Positions 37,559 to 45,227 of a stretch of DNA of 64,000 nt are shown here, piece by piece. Both the position numbers and the translations under genes were made by a program. This DNA is from an uncultured Lutibacter sp. (GTDB lineage Bacteria; Bacteroidota; Bacteroidia; Flavobacteriales; Flavobacteriaceae). Numbering within the stretch: position 1 is the first letter of the stretch; each line of letters opens with the position of its first letter. The DNA lies in the NCBI RefSeq assembly GCF_947495725.1, contig NZ_CANLZZ010000007.1:216482-280481 (forward strand), read 5' to 3'. Under the pieces are notes generated by a model that was not told the DNA's origin, made no database searches, and was given only the letters and a program-made list of their open reading frames with translations.

Positions 37559-37985
37559 TATACTTATAATTGGAATAGGAAATAATACACGCCAAGATGA
37601 TGGACTTGGTTGGCGTTTTTTAGAACTTTTAGAAAAAGAAGGGTTTAATACAAGTAATATAGTGTACAAATACCAATTAATGGTTGAAGATGCCGAGTTA
37701 ATTGGAGATTATAAAACAGTGGTTTTTGTAGATGCTTGTAAAACGGAACTAAAAAATGGATTTAAATTTGAAAAAATTTTTCCTTCAAAACACGTTTCTT
37801 TCTCAACTCATAATGTTCCTCCTACCCAAATTTTAAATCTATGTGAAACCTTTTATAACAAAAAACCAAAAGCATACATGTTAGCAGTCCAGGGCTATTT
37901 ATGGGATATTGAGATTGGAATTAGTAAAAAAGCATCTAGAAATTTATCTAAAAGTTTTTCTCATTTTAAACTGTTAAGTCTATAG
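37542..37985 (+). CDS. hoxW: Hydrogenase maturation protease HoxW
   Basis: The 147-residue protein belongs to the HybD/HycI/HoxW peptidase family that trims the large-subunit C-terminus. The family signature IIGIGNNTRQDDGLGW is at residues about 8-23 with the metal-sensing acidic residue; VVFVDACK and FSTHNVPP supply the other expected Asp and His. The start is placed at the ATG at 37542; a TTG one codon earlier is less likely. The gene overlaps the end of hoxH by 17 bases, matching its role on that substrate. General Hyp factors are not encoded in this window. Confidence 0.93.
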   Translation: MKELDNILIIGIGNNTRQDDGLGWRFLELLEKEGFNTSNIVYKYQLMVEDAELIGDYKTVVFVDACKTELKNGFKFEKIFPSKHVSFSTHNVPPTQILNLCETFYNKKPKAYMLAVQGYLWDIEIGISKKASRNLSKSFSHFKLLSL

Positions 37986-37991
37986 AATTAC

Positions 37992-37999
37992 TAAATTTG
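37992..37999 (+). promoter_or_regulatory. Predicted -7 box for the SulP gene
   Basis: TAAATTTG matches TAnnTTTG and ends 20 bases before the SulP ATG, suggesting that SulP is transcribed independently of the hydrogenase operon despite the 34-base gap. Confidence 0.5.
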
Positions 38000-38019
38000 C
38001 ATCCTAATTTTTTATTAAA

Positions 38020-39681
38020 ATGCAAAAAGAATTTATTCCAAAATTGTTTTCGCTTTTAAAACAAGGGATATCTAAGGAAACCTTAATCAAAGACATTCTT
38101 TCTGGTTTAATTGTAGGAATTGTAGCACTTCCTCTAGCAATTGCGTTTGCAATAGCTTCTGGTGTTTCGCCTGAAAAAGGTATAATTACAGCTGTAATAG
38201 CTGGACTAATAATATCTGTTTTTGGTGGAAGTAGAGTTCAAATTGGTGGCCCAACTGGCGCTTTTATTGTTATTGTGTATGGTATTGTACAACAATATGG
38301 AGTTAACGGACTTACCATTGCAACTTTTATGGCCGGGTTCATTATTATTATAATGGGAATTTTAAAACTTGGAAACTATTTGAAATTTATTCCATATTCC
38401 TTAATTGTTGGTTTTACAAGCGGAATTGCTCTAATCATTTTTTCATCTCAAATTAATGACTTTTTAGGGCTTAATATTTCAAATGTACCTGCTCATTTTA
38501 TAGACAAATGGATGCTGTATTTTAAAAGTTTCAGCAAAATTAATTGGGCTGCAATTATAATTGCTGGATCCACAATTTTACTTACAATACTCTTTCAAAA
38601 AAAGGCATATAAAATTCCAGGTTCAATAATTGCTATTTTGCTTTCAACTCTTGTAGTTCATTACTTTAATATTCCTGTTGCTACCATTGAAAGTAATTAT
38701 GGCGAAATTCCAAACAGTTTAAGTTTACCATCACTTCCTAAAGTTAATTTTGAAATTGTAAAAGCGTTAATTCAACCAGCATTTGCAATTGCTATTTTAG
38801 GTAGTATCGAATCTCTGCTTTCTGCAGTTGTTTCAGACTCTATGATTGGTGGAAAACATCGTTCAAATATGGAGTTAATTGCACAAGGTGCTGCAAATAT
38901 ATTTTCCTCAATTTTTGGTGGAATTCCTGCTACTGGTGCAATTGCAAGAACAGCAACCAACGTTAAAAATGGTGGTAGAACTCCAATTGCAGGTGTTATT
39001 CATGCAATAGTTTTACTTGCTATTATGCTTTTATTTGCCCCGTATGCAAAACTAATACCAATGTCTTGTTTGGCGGGTATCTTAATTGTTGTGGCATATC
39101 ATATGAGTGAATGGCGCCAATTTAGATCCATTTTAAAAGGTAATAAAACCGATATAATTATTTTATTTACTACCTTTTTTCTAACAGTAATTTTTGATTT
39201 AATTATTGCAATTGAAATAGGAATTGTACTTGCCAGCCTTATGTTTATGAAGAGAATGAGTGAATCTGTTCACGTTAAAAATATGTCTTCTGAAATTAGA
39301 AAAGGAGAACATCTTTTTGATGAAGAATTATCTAATTTACCAAAAGAAGTATTGCTTTATGAAATAAATGGACCTTTGTTTTTTGGAGCTGCAAGACAAT
39401 TTCAAGAAACAATTACAACATTTAATAAAGATTATAAAGTTGTTATTTTAAGGATGCGTTATGTTCCAATGATAGATGCTACTGGGTTTCAAAGCTTAAA
39501 AGAAATAATTAAAACCTTTAAATCTGAAGGTGTTTTAATTATTTTATCAGGAATAAGTCCGGATTTGAGAGCTGATTTCAGGAAGCATGAAATTTATTCT
39601 ATTATTGATCGAAAATATATTGTTACAAATATAAACATGGCGGTTTCAAGAGCTACGAAATACTTAGAATCAGGAGAATAA
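38020..39681 (+). CDS. SulP-family anion transporter with STAS domain
   Basis: The protein has 553 residues. An SLC26/SulP membrane domain with about 14 helices spans about 25-410, including GLIVGIVALPLAIAFAIASGVSPEKGIITAVIAG and the SulP motif GGSRVQIGGPTGAFIVIVYG. A cytoplasmic STAS domain spans about 440-550 (VVILRMRYVPMIDATGFQSLKEI). The family moves sulfate, bicarbonate or other anions. The bicarbonate group (BicA-like) and the sulfate group cannot be told apart here. It follows the hydrogenase operon but has its own -7 box, so a link to H2-driven carbon uptake is only a possibility. Confidence 0.92.
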   Translation: MQKEFIPKLFSLLKQGISKETLIKDILSGLIVGIVALPLAIAFAIASGVSPEKGIITAVIAGLIISVFGGSRVQIGGPTGAFIVIVYGIVQQYGVNGLTIATFMAGFIIIIMGILKLGNYLKFIPYSLIVGFTSGIALIIFSSQINDFLGLNISNVPAHFIDKWMLYFKSFSKINWAAIIIAGSTILLTILFQKKAYKIPGSIIAILLSTLVVHYFNIPVATIESNYGEIPNSLSLPSLPKVNFEIVKALIQPAFAIAILGSIESLLSAVVSDSMIGGKHRSNMELIAQGAANIFSSIFGGIPATGAIARTATNVKNGGRTPIAGVIHAIVLLAIMLLFAPYAKLIPMSCLAGILIVVAYHMSEWRQFRSILKGNKTDIIILFTTFFLTVIFDLIIAIEIGIVLASLMFMKRMSESVHVKNMSSEIRKGEHLFDEELSNLPKEVLLYEINGPLFFGAARQFQETITTFNKDYKVVILRMRYVPMIDATGFQSLKEIIKTFKSEGVLIILSGISPDLRADFRKHEIYSIIDRKYIVTNINMAVSRATKYLESGE

Positions 39682-39686
39682 TTAAT

Positions 39687-40406
39687 TTAAATTAAGGTTT
39701 TTAATACATAATTATAGCTTATTCCTATAATTATGGCCAATCCAAAACTTAATAACGTACCAATTAATATATATTCGGTTAGTTTTCTATCTTCTGATTT
39801 TGATAAATCTCCAAACCTAAAAACCGATTTAGCGGCTAATAAAAATCCAATTCCTTGCCAATTATTTGTTATAACAAATATAAAAATAAACAGCCTCTCT
39901 AAAATACCAATATATTTTCCAGCGTCATTTAACGATTTTTTGTTTGAATTACTATCTAATTCCCATTTAGAAATAATTATTTTCATAACTATTGAAGAAA
40001 CAGCTGTAACTAATAAAATGGCAATTATTAACAACAATATTTGAGGTTTATAAAATGCAGAAAAATTAATTTCATAAACTTTATAAATACGAACTACTCC
40101 TAAAATCACAAATAAATGAGCCAACTGATCCCATAAAAACAACCATCTAAAATTAACTTTTTTAGTTAAATATAATTTTGCCAAATCAATTAAATAGTGA
40201 GAACTAATAATTATTAAAATCCCTAGCCAATAGTTAAAATTGAATTGAAGTGCAACTAATAAAGCAATTGTATGAATTAGAATATGCCAATACAAATAAG
40301 GTGATTTATATTTTTTCTTTTCTTTACTCTTTACCCATTTATATGGTTGAAATACAAAATCTCCAACAATATGCGCCAGAAATAATTTTAAAAAAAACAC
40401 TAACAT
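39687..40406 (-). CDS. DUF3307 membrane protein
   Basis: The 239-residue protein has about six hydrophobic helices and begins MLVFFLKLFLAHIVGDFVFQPYKWVKSKEKKKYKSPYLYWHILIH, the typical DUF3307 N-terminus with conserved AHxxGDF and H. Function is unknown. Its ATG overlaps the last codons of the SatD-family gene by 7 bases, and in Bacteroidota these two families often travel together, so they probably act as a pair. It is convergent with the SulP gene with a 5-base gap. Confidence 0.88.
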   Translation of the reverse strand: MLVFFLKLFLAHIVGDFVFQPYKWVKSKEKKKYKSPYLYWHILIHTIALLVALQFNFNYWLGILIIISSHYLIDLAKLYLTKKVNFRWLFLWDQLAHLFVILGVVRIYKVYEINFSAFYKPQILLLIIAILLVTAVSSIVMKIIISKWELDSNSNKKSLNDAGKYIGILERLFIFIFVITNNWQGIGFLLAAKSVFRFGDLSKSEDRKLTEYILIGTLLSFGLAIIIGISYNYVLKTLI

Positions 40407-41002
40407 AATTTAGCAATTTGGTTTCTATAATAGTTTTCCATCCCCATAACCTCCTCGTAACCAGATATTTTCAAACTTTCACTTATTGTACTTTGTGTTT
40501 TATTTACTAATTTGGCTAAATCTTTTTGAGTTAAATTAGGATTCTCTATTGAAATTTTTACAATTTCTGAAGATTTTTGTGTCCACCTATTTATAGTTAA
40601 TTGTGCTAAATCAAATAATAAATTCATTTTTGTATCAAATTCAGCATTAGGAGATTTTACAGCTAATATACTTTTTTTTAAGCCTTCAAAACACTCTCCT
40701 GAATTTATAAATGCACTTCCATTTGAAGCTGTTATTTTCTCTGAAACATATGATTTTTCTCCAATACCAATTGCTAATTTTACATCAATTTCTTTTATAG
40801 TTTTAATGGTAGCTTTAATTAATAAACAGGCTAATAATGCTTCATCTGGTTGCACTTCTAATTGAAAACTATCTCCTCTGTAAATTTCCCATTGGGTTGG
40901 TTCTACCCCGTATTTATTTAATACACTTTTTAATTTAGGAATCCATAATTGTGGACCAACATTTCTTGAATTTATAATATCACCTGTTATTACACTTGTC
41001 AT
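40400..41002 (-). CDS. SatD-family protein with helix-turn-helix C-terminus
   Basis: The start is set at the ATG giving MTSVITGDIINSRNVGPQLW, the family's usual N-terminus; an upstream Met adds 16 residues that look like leader sequence. The 200-residue product has a SatD domain (1-130; YRGDSFQLEV, IGIGEKSYVS) and a C-terminal HTH (about 150-185; NLTQKDLAKLVNKTQSTISESLKISGY). This combination suggests a ligand-sensing DNA-binding regulator. Two 26-base direct repeats (41053-41106), each with a GGTT-AACC dyad, lie about 50 bases upstream and are the likely autoregulatory site. The gene overlaps the DUF3307 gene. Confidence 0.85.
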   Translation of the reverse strand: MTSVITGDIINSRNVGPQLWIPKLKSVLNKYGVEPTQWEIYRGDSFQLEVQPDEALLACLLIKATIKTIKEIDVKLAIGIGEKSYVSEKITASNGSAFINSGECFEGLKKSILAVKSPNAEFDTKMNLLFDLAQLTINRWTQKSSEIVKISIENPNLTQKDLAKLVNKTQSTISESLKISGYEEVMGMENYYRNQIAKLC

Positions 41003-41052
41003 TTTAATAGTTCTTTTCCTCAAATATATTATTTTAATCACACAAAACAAAA

Positions 41053-41106
41053 ATATATCGGTTATAAACCCTATATTTTAATATATCGGTTAAAAACCCT
41101 ATATTT
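41053..41106. promoter_or_regulatory. Two direct-repeat operator sites upstream of satD
   Basis: Two 26-base copies (41053-41078 and 41081-41106) differ at one base and are spaced 28 bases apart. Each holds an imperfect dyad, ATCGGTT-nnA-AACCCTAT. They lie upstream of the SatD/HTH gene and just beyond the yjbQ stop codon, consistent with paired binding sites for that regulator. Confidence 0.72.
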
Positions 41107-41133
41107 CAACAAATCGACTTTTAAGCATATATA

Positions 41134-41556
41134 CTAATTTCCAAAAGCTGTAATTACCATTTTTCTAGAACCGCCATAATCTCTATGTTCACACAAATAA
41201 ATTCCTTGCCAAATACCTAAATTTAAAGTGCCATTGGTAATTGGAATTTGAATTGAAGGTCCTAAAAGTGATGCTTTAATATGTGCTGGCATATCGTCTG
41301 AACCTTCATAAGTATGAATATAATAAGACATATTTTCTGGAACCATTTTATTAATATGACTTTCAAAATCAACTCTTACAGATGGATCTGCATTTTCATT
41401 TATAGTTAAACTTGCTGAAGTATGTTTAATAAAAACTTGTAATTGCCCAATAGAAATTTCCTTTAGTTTAGGTAATGCAATTAAAATATCTTCTGTAATT
41501 AAATGAAACCCTCTTTTTACTGGGTTTAACTGTATTTCTTTTTGAAAAAACTTCAT
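41134..41556 (-). CDS. YjbQ/UPF0047 family protein
   Basis: The 140-residue protein covers the whole UPF0047 (YjbQ) fold. Motifs are LLQVFIKHTSASLTINENADP-like (here QLQVFIKHTSASLTINENAD), MPAHIKASLLGPSIQIPI, and the C-terminal GIWQGIYLCEHRDYGGSRK with conserved His, Glu and Arg. Members have weak thiamine-phosphate synthase activity in vitro; the physiological role is unclear. It lies 2 bases after lhgO, as the last gene of the MFS-lhgO-yjbQ run. Confidence 0.92.
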   Translation of the reverse strand: MKFFQKEIQLNPVKRGFHLITEDILIALPKLKEISIGQLQVFIKHTSASLTINENADPSVRVDFESHINKMVPENMSYYIHTYEGSDDMPAHIKASLLGPSIQIPITNGTLNLGIWQGIYLCEHRDYGGSRKMVITAFGN

Positions 41557-41558
41557 TT

Positions 41559-42761
41559 TTATTGTATTACAACATTTACAATTTCATCAGCAATAGCTAA
41601 ACAAGCCGTAGCAGCAGGAGATGGAGCATTTAAAACATGAATATTGTTATTGTGTTTCATAATTTTAAAATCATCAACCATATTTCCACTATAATCTATT
41701 GCTTGTGCTCGCACACCAGAACGAGCAACTTTAACGTCGTCAACAGTAACAGAAGGCATCATTTTTTGCAAAGCTTTTACAAACAAACGTTTTGAAAAAG
41801 CACGCTTATACTCGTCTATTCCTTTTCTCCAATGTTTACTAAATAATTTCCAAGTGCCTTTAAATTTTAAAGCCTCATAAGTATCTCTAACACTAAAACT
41901 AGTTTTTTTATAACCTTCACGTTTAAATGTAAAAACAGCATTAGGTCCACATTCAATACTTCCATCTATCATTCTCGTAAAATGAACTCCTAAAAATGGA
42001 AATTTAGGATCGGGAACAGGATATACTAAATTTTTAATTTTATGTTTGGCTTCCTTAGTTAACTCATAATAATCTCCTCGAAAACCTACAATATGTAAAT
42101 CTAATTTTAAATTATCCTTTTCTGCCACTCTATCCGATTGTAAACCAGTACAAAAAACTACTTTAGTTGCTAAAAAATCTTCTCTTGACGTTTTTAAAAC
42201 GGTGTTATCTTTATCAGCAATTACTTCTCTAACTTCACAATTTGGAATAAATTTACTTTTAGCATTAATAGATTTCACTTTAATTACCAACGCTTTACAA
42301 AGCCCCACATAGTCAATAATTCCTGCAGTTGGCACCCAAATTGCTTTTACACCTTCAATAAAAGGTTCTTTTTCTTTAATTTCTTCTGAAGAAAGAAACT
42401 TAATACCTTTAGTTTCATTTTCCAAACCACGCTCATATATACCCTCTAAAATAGGAATTTCTTCATCGCAAGTTGCAACAATAATTTTACCGCAAATATC
42501 GTGTTTTACATTATTTTCTTCTGAAAAATTAACTAGTTGTCTATGCCCATCTTTACAATTTTCAGCTTTATAACTTCCAGGTTTATAGTAAATACCCGAA
42601 TGCATAACTCCAGAATTTCTTCCTGTTTGATGCATTCCTACATCTTCCTCTTTTTCAAGTATAGTAATTTTCTTATCAGGAAATTTTAATTGTAATTTAT
42701 ATGCTGTTGCTAAACCAACTACACCTCCACCAACTATAATAAAATCGGATTTATTGGACAT
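41559..42761 (-). CDS. lhgO: L-2-hydroxyglutarate oxidase
   Basis: The start is set at the Met giving MSNKSDFIIVGGGVVGLATAYKL; six extra codons upstream lie inside the preceding gene. The 400-residue flavoprotein has the dinucleotide-binding GGGVVGLAT motif at its N-terminus, the LhgO-type stretch GMHQTGRNSGVMHSGIYYKPGS, and C-terminal RSGVRAQAIDYSGNMVDDF and LNAPSPAATACLAIA. It oxidises L-2-hydroxyglutarate to 2-oxoglutarate, repairing a by-product of central metabolism, and passes electrons to the membrane quinone pool in known homologues. Its start overlaps the MFS gene by 11 bases. Confidence 0.94.
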   Translation of the reverse strand: MSNKSDFIIVGGGVVGLATAYKLQLKFPDKKITILEKEEDVGMHQTGRNSGVMHSGIYYKPGSYKAENCKDGHRQLVNFSEENNVKHDICGKIIVATCDEEIPILEGIYERGLENETKGIKFLSSEEIKEKEPFIEGVKAIWVPTAGIIDYVGLCKALVIKVKSINAKSKFIPNCEVREVIADKDNTVLKTSREDFLATKVVFCTGLQSDRVAEKDNLKLDLHIVGFRGDYYELTKEAKHKIKNLVYPVPDPKFPFLGVHFTRMIDGSIECGPNAVFTFKREGYKKTSFSVRDTYEALKFKGTWKLFSKHWRKGIDEYKRAFSKRLFVKALQKMMPSVTVDDVKVARSGVRAQAIDYSGNMVDDFKIMKHNNNIHVLNAPSPAATACLAIADEIVNVVIQ

Positions 42762-44061
42762 ATTTTGTTTTTCCAACAAAGTTCAGCAAAACAAAGGATA
42801 TTAAAAAGAATATTGCCAAAAACAATACACTCCATTGCATCGAACCCGTTAATGAAATTAATAATCCAAAAATAATCATACCGAAAACTATTGCCAGTTT
42901 TTCAGCTACATCATAAAAACTAAAATATGTTGCATGATCTTGAGTATCTGGTAACAATTTTGAATATGTTGAGCGCGATAAAGATTGAATTGCTCCCATT
43001 ACCAAACCAATTAAACCACCTAGTCCATAAAAATATAAATGTACATTTTCTTGATCCTTGTCCAACATAAACGCAATAAAACATACAATTGCCCAAATAC
43101 TAATAGTAATTTTTAAAGTTGAAATATTTCCAATTTTTTTCGATAATCTAGAAAAAACATAAGCTCCTAAAATTGCAACAATTTGAACCAACAATATTAC
43201 TGCAATTAAATCTAAAGTTGGTAAACCTAATTCTTTACTCCCAAAAATTCCCGCCATTAAAATTATTGTTTGTACTCCAACACTAAACACAAAAAAAGCA
43301 GAAAGAAAAAACTTTAATTCGGGATGAACCATCAACTCTTTACCAACAATTTTTAGTTCATGCAAACCTTTCCAAATTGGATGATTTGAAGGTTTTTTAT
43401 CATAAACATTATTTGGTAGTCTTCGGTAAGTAATTTGGGCAAAACCAAACCACCAAACTCCTACCAATACAAAAGTTAAACGAGATGCCATTGCGGCACT
43501 TTCAAGTCCAAAAAACTCTGGTTTGTTTACCGCAACCAAACTTAATAGCAATAACAGTATAGATCCGGTATATCCCATCATAAAACCTTTAGCACTAACC
43601 CTATCTTGGTCTTCTGGAAAAGCAACTTCGGGTAAATAAGCATTATAAAAAACTATACTTCCCCAAAAACCAATACTCGCAAAAATTGTTCCTACGATTC
43701 CAACCCAAAGCGTATCTTTTCCTTCGAAAAAAAACAAACTAGCAACCGAAATTGATCCTAACAAACAAAAGAATTTTAAAAACTTTAATTTATTCCCCGT
43801 AAAATCAGCTATTCCAGATAAAATTGGCGACATAAATGCAACAATTAAAAATGAAAATGCTAAGGTATAATCATATAATGTGGTAGGGTTCCATTGGGTT
43901 TCTAAAAAAGCAACTTTTCCTTCGGTATTTGCAAATGACTCTGTAATTCCACTATAGTAAATTGGAAAAACTGCAGTACTAATTACTAATGAATAAACAG
44001 AATTTGCCCAGTCATAAAATGCCCAAGCATTTATTAATTTTTTATCACCTCTTTTTAGCAT
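42751..44061 (-). CDS. MFS transporter of the Atg22/UMF1 type
   Basis: The 436-residue membrane protein has 12 predicted helices. Its N-terminus AWAFYDWANSVYSLVISTAVFPIYY is the hallmark of the Atg22-like UMF1 branch of the major facilitator superfamily. Other family stretches are SPILSGIADFTGNKLKFLKFF and GAIQSLSRSTYSKLLPDTQDHATYFSFYDVAEKLAIVFG. Vacuolar Atg22 proteins export amino acids; bacterial substrates are unknown. It overlaps lhgO by 11 bases and so is cotranslated, but a shared substrate is not established. Confidence 0.9.
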   Translation of the reverse strand: MLKRGDKKLINAWAFYDWANSVYSLVISTAVFPIYYSGITESFANTEGKVAFLETQWNPTTLYDYTLAFSFLIVAFMSPILSGIADFTGNKLKFLKFFCLLGSISVASLFFFEGKDTLWVGIVGTIFASIGFWGSIVFYNAYLPEVAFPEDQDRVSAKGFMMGYTGSILLLLLSLVAVNKPEFFGLESAAMASRLTFVLVGVWWFGFAQITYRRLPNNVYDKKPSNHPIWKGLHELKIVGKELMVHPELKFFLSAFFVFSVGVQTIILMAGIFGSKELGLPTLDLIAVILLVQIVAILGAYVFSRLSKKIGNISTLKITISIWAIVCFIAFMLDKDQENVHLYFYGLGGLIGLVMGAIQSLSRSTYSKLLPDTQDHATYFSFYDVAEKLAIVFGMIIFGLLISLTGSMQWSVLFLAIFFLISFVLLNFVGKTKYVQ

Positions 44062-44072
44062 ATGTATAAAAT

Positions 44073-44107
44073 AAAAAAACCGTCCCTTAATTAAAGAACG
44101 GTTTACA
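44073..44107 (-). terminator. Terminator of the M48 protease gene
   Basis: On the minus strand AAACCGT and ACGGTTT enclose a partly paired loop and are followed by a T-run of at least six, between the M48 stop codon and the MFS start. Confidence 0.8.
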
Positions 44108-44137
44108 ATATACTATAATTAAATTTATTTCAAATTT

Positions 44138-44962
44138 TTAGTTAGCAGATGTTGTATTTACTGCATTATACTTTTTGGCCATTTTAACAGCTGTAGGTAA
44201 ATAAGCTTTTAAGTTGGCAATTCTAGTTTGGTTTGAAGGATGTGTACTTAAAAATTCTGGTGGAGCACTAGATGCGTCAGCTCTTTGACTCATACGAATC
44301 CATACGTTAATGGCCTCTTCTGGTTGGTATCCTGCCATAATCATAAATACCATACCTAATTTATCTGCTTCTGTTTCGTGAGTTCTACTGTATGCTAGCA
44401 TTCCTACCTGAGATCCAACACCATAAATTGTATTCCATAATTGAGCTGTTCTTGGATCTTTTTTTGAGGTTCCAATTGCAACTGCAATTCCACCCAATTG
44501 TTGTCCATATGCAGTTGTCATTCGTTCTTGTCCGTGTTTTGCAAATGCATGAGCAACTTCATGTCCCATAACTGCAGCAATACCATCTGTATTGGCACAA
44601 ATTGGTAATATACCTTCATAAAAAACTACTTTTCCTCCAGGCATACACCAAGCATTTACTGTTGGGTCATTTATTAAATTAAATTCCCATCTATAGTTAT
44701 TAGCCTCAGATACCATATTATTAGCTCTCATAAATTTATCAACTGCCTTGGAAATTCGCACACCAACAGATTGAACTTCATTCGACATTTTTAAATCTGA
44801 TGAAATTTTATTTTCTTTTAAAAAACCGGCATATTGTTCAAAACTGGCAGGTAAAATTTGAGAATCACTTACTATATTTATTCTTTTTCTACCAGTAATT
44901 GGAACTGTAGAACAACTTACTATAAAAAGTAGCACTAGTGTTAACGATACGATTTTTTTCAT
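44138..44962 (-). CDS. M48 family metalloprotease lipoprotein (BepA/YcaL-like)
   Basis: The start is set at the ATG giving MKKIVSLTLVLLFIVSCSTVPITGRKR, a lipoprotein signal with Cys about 17; an upstream Met adds an unlikely 20-residue leader. The 274-residue product contains the zinc motif GHEVAHAFAKHGQERM (HExxH, with E-x-x-H in the family order), a third-ligand Glu in THETEADKLGMVFM, and the C-terminal STHPSNQTRIANLK. M48 lipoproteins of this kind degrade or help mature outer-membrane proteins. It is a single gene with its own terminator. Confidence 0.93.
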   Translation of the reverse strand: MKKIVSLTLVLLFIVSCSTVPITGRKRINIVSDSQILPASFEQYAGFLKENKISSDLKMSNEVQSVGVRISKAVDKFMRANNMVSEANNYRWEFNLINDPTVNAWCMPGGKVVFYEGILPICANTDGIAAVMGHEVAHAFAKHGQERMTTAYGQQLGGIAVAIGTSKKDPRTAQLWNTIYGVGSQVGMLAYSRTHETEADKLGMVFMIMAGYQPEEAINVWIRMSQRADASSAPPEFLSTHPSNQTRIANLKAYLPTAVKMAKKYNAVNTTSAN

Positions 44963-45227
44963 TTTTTCTATTTTTCTTTGATTGTTTTTGACTAAAATTA
45001 CAAATTCTATATTAATAAGCAAATTAATTTTTATAAATGAAATAAATCATTGACTGAATAAAATCCCATTTCATTTATAATAACAGTAATAATTTTGTAA
45101 TTAATATTTTGACACACTTCTACTTCAAAAAGTCACTTATTTAACTATTAAAGGTTAGTAATCATCTAAATCCTTTTTATTATTTTAGCATTTATATTAT
45201 TTCTTAATAATTCACTTAAAAATCCTA

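Noticed and set aside
38020..39681. SulP transporter as a member of the hydrogenase operon
   Set aside because: A good -7 box lies in the 34-base gap and no functional link is shown by the sequence, so it is treated as a separate unit.
44963..45227. Search for a tRNA or small RNA before the octaheme cytochrome gene
   Set aside because: No cloverleaf, no TTCGANNC loop and no structured GC-rich segment was found; only AT-rich spacer is seen.
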